Source: Spirochaetaceae bacterium
GTDB taxonomy: Bacteria; Spirochaetota; Spirochaetia; SZUA-6; Fen-1364
Assembly (NCBI GenBank): GCA_003170115.1
Contig: PMZS01000252.1
Location: forward strand, 6,200-17,812
DNA: 11,613 bases
Direction of reading: 5' to 3'
Position numbers and translations under genes: made by a program. The notes beneath the pieces are model-generated. The model made no database searches. It was not told where the DNA came from and saw only the letters and a list, made by a program, of their open reading frames with translations. Shown here in pieces: positions 8,728 to 11,613 of the stretch (its first letter is position 1; the number at the start of each line of letters is the position of its first letter).

Positions 8728-9312
8728 ATGGACTCTCTGGAGTCCCTCCAGATGAACGGAAAACAGAGCCGCACGATCAGGCTCTCGGTGAGCCCGCAGG
8801 CCGATTTCCGGCAGGTGATCCACACACTCGAGGCGATCGTGCTTCCCCCGGTACGGGTGAACGAGGAGCACGTGCGTTTCGCCGTCCTGGAGCTCCTTAA
8901 CAATTCCATCCGCGCGCACAGGGAGAAAGGCGAGCAGAGGGACATCTCGATCGACCTCACTATTTCCGACGGCAGGCTCGTGGTGACGATTCGAGATTTC
9001 GGCGGCGGCTTTGACACCGGAAAACTCCCGTATGCCCTGGAGGATGACCCTTCGCGATTGGACCTTCACTCACGCGAATTCGAAGAATACCAGCGGCGCA
9101 ACGGGTTCAAGCGCTTCGGGATGGGAATCTACGTCGCGAAAAAGACGTTTGACGATTTCCGACTGGTGTTCCTCGACGATCGAGACCGGCCGATGAGCTG
9201 GAGACCGGGAGAAACCGCGGGCACGCTCATTACTCTTTCCGTGAGCACGCGCCCGGCGCCGGACGCGCCGCAGGGGAATGAGGGTTCAAGTGAGGCCGCG
9301 AGTGGGAACTGA
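8728..9312 (+). CDS. GHKL/HATPase_c protein, RsbW-like anti-sigma kinase type (194 aa)
   Basis: A stand-alone Bergerat-fold ATPase. Motifs: N-box FAVLELLNNSIRAH (51-64, with E55 and N59), G1 box IRDFGGGFD (88-96), a long ATP lid (97-128), G2 box RFGMGIYVAKK (129-139) and a late GT pair before ITLSV (165-172). There is no dimerisation/phosphoacceptor His domain and no sensor domain, so it is closer to serine-kinase/anti-sigma proteins (RsbW, SpoIIAB) than to a full histidine kinase. The last 20 residues are Pro/Gly/Ser-rich and likely disordered. Start uncertain: ATGs at 8698, 8728 and 8752 are in frame. The one at 8698 has no ribosome site and nearly abuts the divergent gene; 8728 follows AAAGGG and 8752 follows GGAG. 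It overlaps the PilZ gene, implying co-expression. No sigma factor or antagonist is seen nearby. Confidence 0.88.
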   Translation: MDSLESLQMNGKQSRTIRLSVSPQADFRQVIHTLEAIVLPPVRVNEEHVRFAVLELLNNSIRAHREKGEQRDISIDLTISDGRLVVTIRDFGGGFDTGKLPYALEDDPSRLDLHSREFEEYQRRNGFKRFGMGIYVAKKTFDDFRLVFLDDRDRPMSWRPGETAGTLITLSVSTRPAPDAPQGNEGSSEAASGN

Positions 9313-9649
9313 GCAGCGGAAAGACCCCCGCGTCCCCAGCTACGCGAAGGCGGTCTTCGTCGATCGCCAGATTCCGGGGTACATACGGGACCTGAGCCGC
9401 TCCGGCTGCCAGGTGTCTTTCATGCAGCCGGTTCCCGCTGCCGTGGGAGACCTCATCACCGTCCAAGTCATCGCGGAGCACGACCCGTCGATCGTCCCGT
9501 TCCATATCCGGCTCCGTGTCCGCCGCGTGATCGAGGACGCCCTGTGGTACTCACTGGGAACCCAGGTCGAAGCGATTTCCGATCCGAAGGAGAAGGGGGC
9601 TTTCGACCGGCTGGTGAGCTACTACAGCGCGAGCGGCGGTGAGAGCTAG
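9278..9649 (+). CDS. PilZ-domain c-di-GMP receptor (about 120 aa)
   Basis: A single-domain PilZ protein, predicted to bind cyclic di-GMP. Both binding signatures are intact: EQRKDPRV contains RxxxR (R14 and R18) and RDLSRSGCQV contains DxSxxG (D38, S40, G43). The remainder fits the six-stranded PilZ barrel (LITVQVIAE, FHIRLRVRRVIE, WYSLGTQVEAI) plus a C-terminal helix. No other domain or membrane segment, so the effect must come through a partner. It overlaps the end of the GHKL gene by 35 bp from ATG 9278. That ATG has AGGGG almost touching it; GTG 9290, with GAGGG five bases before, and GTG 9302 are alternative starts, all leaving the PilZ motifs whole. The overlap suggests translational coupling and a shared function with the GHKL protein. 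Confidence 0.9.
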   Translation: MRVQVRPRVGTEQRKDPRVPSYAKAVFVDRQIPGYIRDLSRSGCQVSFMQPVPAAVGDLITVQVIAEHDPSIVPFHIRLRVRRVIEDALWYSLGTQVEAISDPKEKGAFDRLVSYYSASGGES

Positions 9650-9678
9650 CCGAGCCCCCACACGAGGTCAGACCCCTG

Positions 9679-10188
9679 CTACCAGTGGTCCTTCCCCGCG
9701 ACCTGCCTGAGGGTCTTACGGGGCGTCGGCTCCGGTGTCTCATTCGCGTGGCCCACCAGGATAAGCAGCACGACGCGCATCGAGAAAGGCACGGTGAGGA
9801 TCTCCCGCACCTCCTGTTCGTCGAAGGTGGTGATGCAGCACGTGCCCAGCCCTTCATGCACGGCCTGCAGGACGATGTGGGAAGCGGCGAACGCGAGGTC
9901 GACGGGGTACGAGGGCTGCCCGTTGGGCATTCGGTAGTCGATGTTGGTCGTGCACACGGCGATGATCACCGGCGCCTGGCCGACGTAGTCCTGGTTGAAG
10001 GCGGCATCCATCACCTTCATCCGGGTCTCTTTCTTCTGCATGACGATGAACCGCCACTCCTGCCTGTTCTTCGCCGAGGGGGCCAGCCGGCCCGCTTCGA
10101 TGATGCGCTCTACCTGGTCCTTGTCGAGAGGCTGCGAGGTGTAGGCCCTGACGCTCCGCCGCTGGAGGATTTCAGGCAGGATTTCCAT
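9679..10188 (-). CDS. Nitroreductase-family flavoprotein (169 aa)
   Basis: A small FMN-dependent oxidoreductase using NAD(P)H; the natural substrate is not predictable. Family features: RRSVRAY (10-16) near the N-terminus for FMN phosphate contact, EAGRLAPSAKNRQEWRFIV (31-49), the helix AASHIVLQAVHEGLGTCCI (101-119) and a C-terminal LLILVGHANETPEPTPRK (141-158). The length equals the short nitroreductase subgroup, which usually forms homodimers. No ferredoxin or membrane segment. The start is the ATG at 10186-10188, giving the standard MEILPEILQRRSVRAY opening; the frame extends to 10323, but that part overlaps the divergent gene and the promoter. No clear ribosome site; the leader from the predicted promoter would be only about 7 nt. 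Convergent with the PilZ gene, 29 bp apart. Confidence 0.93.
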   Translation of the reverse strand: MEILPEILQRRSVRAYTSQPLDKDQVERIIEAGRLAPSAKNRQEWRFIVMQKKETRMKVMDAAFNQDYVGQAPVIIAVCTTNIDYRMPNGQPSYPVDLAFAASHIVLQAVHEGLGTCCITTFDEQEVREILTVPFSMRVVLLILVGHANETPEPTPRKTLRQVAGKDHW

Positions 10189-10201
10189 ACGTGTGCGGCA
10201 G

Positions 10202-10230
10202 ATAATAGCGGAAACAGGGGCGCATTTCAA
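10202..10230 (-). promoter_or_regulatory. Likely sigma70 promoter of the nitroreductase gene
   Basis: On the - strand, TTGAAA (-35, 5 of 6) and TATTAT (-10, 5 of 6) are exactly 17 bases apart. The predicted start near 10195 leaves only about 7 nt before the ATG at 10188, a nearly leaderless mRNA, in line with the missing ribosome site. Confidence 0.55.
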
Positions 10231-10248
10231 GGTTGGGAAAGGAATCGA

Positions 10249-10277
10249 TTGACCGCCGAATGCCCTTCTCCTATGCT
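10249..10277 (+). promoter_or_regulatory. Possible sigma70 promoter of the M28-like gene
   Basis: TTGACC (-35, 5 of 6) and TATGCT (-10, 4 of 6) are 17 bases apart. Transcription from it would begin near 10284, just before the in-frame ATG at 10287, and would exclude the upstream starts at 10260 and 10278. It lies back to back with the nitroreductase promoter. Confidence 0.3.
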
Positions 10278-11613
10278 GTGAAGCGCATGACCGTCGCGTT
10301 CCTGTTGATGCTCTTCCTTGCACTGTTGCCGGGCTTGGCCCCTGCCCATGCCGAGATCGCGCGGGCGGACTCGTCCCCCGAGTCGATCCTCCGGGCCGTG
10401 TCGTCGTTTTCGCCGCGGCAGGAGGGATCGCCGGCGGAAGGCGCCCTGCTGGACTGGCTGCGCACCCGGGTCACGGAGATGAACATGCGCGCCGTCCCCT
10501 TCGATTTCGGCCATTCTGACTTCGAGCATTCCTTTTCCCGCTGCCTGCGGGTCGAAGTTCCGGGCCGCTCTCGGGACTCCCTGATCCTCGCCGTGCCGAT
10601 CGATGCGCCGCCGGGCGCCGGCCCAAGCGAGGACGGGTCGATCAACGTCGCCCTTGCCCTCGATCTCCTGGGCTACGTGAAGGGAACGACGCCGCCCCTC
10701 AGCCTTGTCGTGCTCTTCCTCGGCGCGGAGTTCGGCGACACCGACGTCTATCCGATGGGCAGCACGCTGTTCCTCCGGAACTACCAGCCCGACTACCGTG
10801 CCGCGGTGCTGTACCTGAACCTTCGCACGGTCCCGGACAGGATCCTCGTGCGGGGAGGCGGGAGGCGAATCGTGAGCCCCTACTGGCTCATGAACAGGTG
10901 CATTGACTCTCTCCGGGCCTCGCGTGTCCCCTATCGGCTGCAGGCGGACGAGGTCCAGGCATTCCGCCTCGGAGCCACTGACGAACGGACGCTGATCGAG
11001 CCGTACCTTCGTGCGGGATACCCCTCGGTCGGTCTTGAGGGAGAATACGACCTGCCCCGCCTTCCGGGGGCACCGGACATGCTCGTTTCCCTCTCCTCGT
11101 TTCTGCGCGCCTTCCTCGATGCGGGCCGGGGCGGGGTTCCCGAGGAGTGGGATCGTCACTACCTGCTGGTCCAGGCAGGCGACCTCTCGCTGATCGTCGG
11201 CGAAAGGGCGTACGTCGCCATCTTTGGCGGGAGCATGGGCGCATTCCTCCTGTTCGCCCTCGTTTTCCTGAGACGGTTGAAAAAGTACGTGCGGACACTG
11301 CTGCGGAACATCGCGGCGATCGTTCCGCTTGCGGCGATCGCGTTCCTCTTTCTCGTCGCGGGCACATACGCGGTGAAGGGCATTCTTGGCCTCCGCCAGT
11401 TCCCCGTGCTCTGGAGCTACGCCCCGCTGGAGTTCCTGGGGCTGAAGATCTGCGTGGCACTCTTCCTCTTCGCCGCGCTGTACAACCCCTTCCGCCGTTT
11501 CCCCGTTCCCCGAAACGGCAGCTTCTATTCTGCGGCGGCCCTGTTTTTCCTCCTCGTGGAGATTTCCGTCGTCGCCGTGTTCGACATCTCGTTCACATGG
11601 TACTTCCTCTGGG
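10260..11613 (+). CDS. Exported, membrane-anchored M28-peptidase-like protein, probably non-catalytic; 3' end beyond the window
   Basis: The frame is open for 451 codons to the window edge. Residues 1-31 look like a signal peptide (KRM, hydrophobic TVAFLLMLFLALLPGL, then AHA before the likely cut at E32). Residues 40-290 align in outline with M28 aminopeptidases: ILAVPIDAP (109-117), SEDGSINVALALDLL (123-137), LVVLFLGAEFGDTDVYPMGS (149-168) and GATDERTLIEPYLRAGYPSV (238-257). Key residues are changed: the HxD histidine is Pro, the catalytic Glu of GEE is Ala, SDH reads TDE, and the final YHT histidine is missing. From about 316 there are four hydrophobic segments (316-337, 349-371, 386-408, 422-443). 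Most likely a surface or periplasmic binding domain on a membrane anchor. In-frame starts: ATG 10260, GTG 10278 (giving MKRMTVAF) and ATG 10287; none has a good ribosome site. Confidence 0.75.
   Translation, partial: MPFSYAVKRMTVAFLLMLFLALLPGLAPAHAEIARADSSPESILRAVSSFSPRQEGSPAEGALLDWLRTRVTEMNMRAVPFDFGHSDFEHSFSRCLRVEVPGRSRDSLILAVPIDAPPGAGPSEDGSINVALALDLLGYVKGTTPPLSLVVLFLGAEFGDTDVYPMGSTLFLRNYQPDYRAAVLYLNLRTVPDRILVRGGGRRIVSPYWLMNRCIDSLRASRVPYRLQADEVQAFRLGATDERTLIEPYLRAGYPSVGLEGEYDLPRLPGAPDMLVSLSSFLRAFLDAGRGGVPEEWDRHYLLVQAGDLSLIVGERAYVAIFGGSMGAFLLFALVFLRRLKKYVRTLLRNIAAIVPLAAIAFLFLVAGTYAVKGILGLRQFPVLWSYAPLEFLGLKICVALFLFAALYNPFRRFPVPRNGSFYSAAALFFLLVEISVVAVFDISFTWYFLW

Noticed and set aside
10189..10323. 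N-terminal extension of the nitroreductase
   Set aside because: The extra 45 residues have no nitroreductase character, cover the near-consensus promoter and overlap the divergent gene.
10227..11159. 310-codon open frame on the - strand
   Set aside because: Antisense to the M28-like gene, which has a signal peptide, peptidase-fold motifs and membrane segments on the + strand.

Overview
The window is 11.6 kb of GC-rich bacterial chromosome (about 60% GC by eye) and is almost fully coding. It holds nine genes, with no RNA gene, mobile element, phage gene or CRISPR array that I can see. The best taxonomic clue is the alanyl-tRNA synthetase. It stops directly after the editing domain, lacks the C-terminal C-Ala domain, and carries a Cys-Gly-Gly-Pro-His zinc motif. 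Short AlaRS of this type is known from spirochaetes such as Treponema and Borrelia. The abundance of TPR and P-loop signalling proteins fits. I read the source as a GC-rich spirochaete, probably free-living or environmental, with moderate confidence.

Layout: (1) positions 1-1557, + strand, 3' part of alaS. (2) positions 1573-8680, - strand, five genes read right to left: a large P-loop NTPase with TPR-like repeats, a two-domain AAA+ ATPase, hisB, a 117-residue TPR-like protein, and a ten-repeat TPR protein. The last two overlap by 11 bp. The ATPase, hisB and the small protein each have a plausible sigma70 promoter of their own in the gap before them, so this is a co-directional cluster more than a single simple operon. 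(3) positions 8728-9649, + strand, a GHKL (RsbW-like) ATPase overlapping a PilZ c-di-GMP receptor; this pair diverges from the large NTPase with almost no space between starts. (4) positions 9679-10188, - strand, a small nitroreductase. (5) positions 10260 to the end, + strand, an exported, membrane-anchored M28-peptidase-like protein that runs off the window and lacks most catalytic residues.

How the genes may work together: alaS, hisB and the nitroreductase are ordinary metabolic genes. The candidate system is the divergent locus at 5606-9649: an NTPase-TPR protein with a possible degenerate nucleotide-cyclase-like N-terminus, facing a GHKL ATPase/PilZ pair. It could be a signalling module linking c-di-GMP to partner switching. 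That is inference from gene arrangement and motifs; no sigma factor, STAS protein or PP2C phosphatase is visible to complete it.
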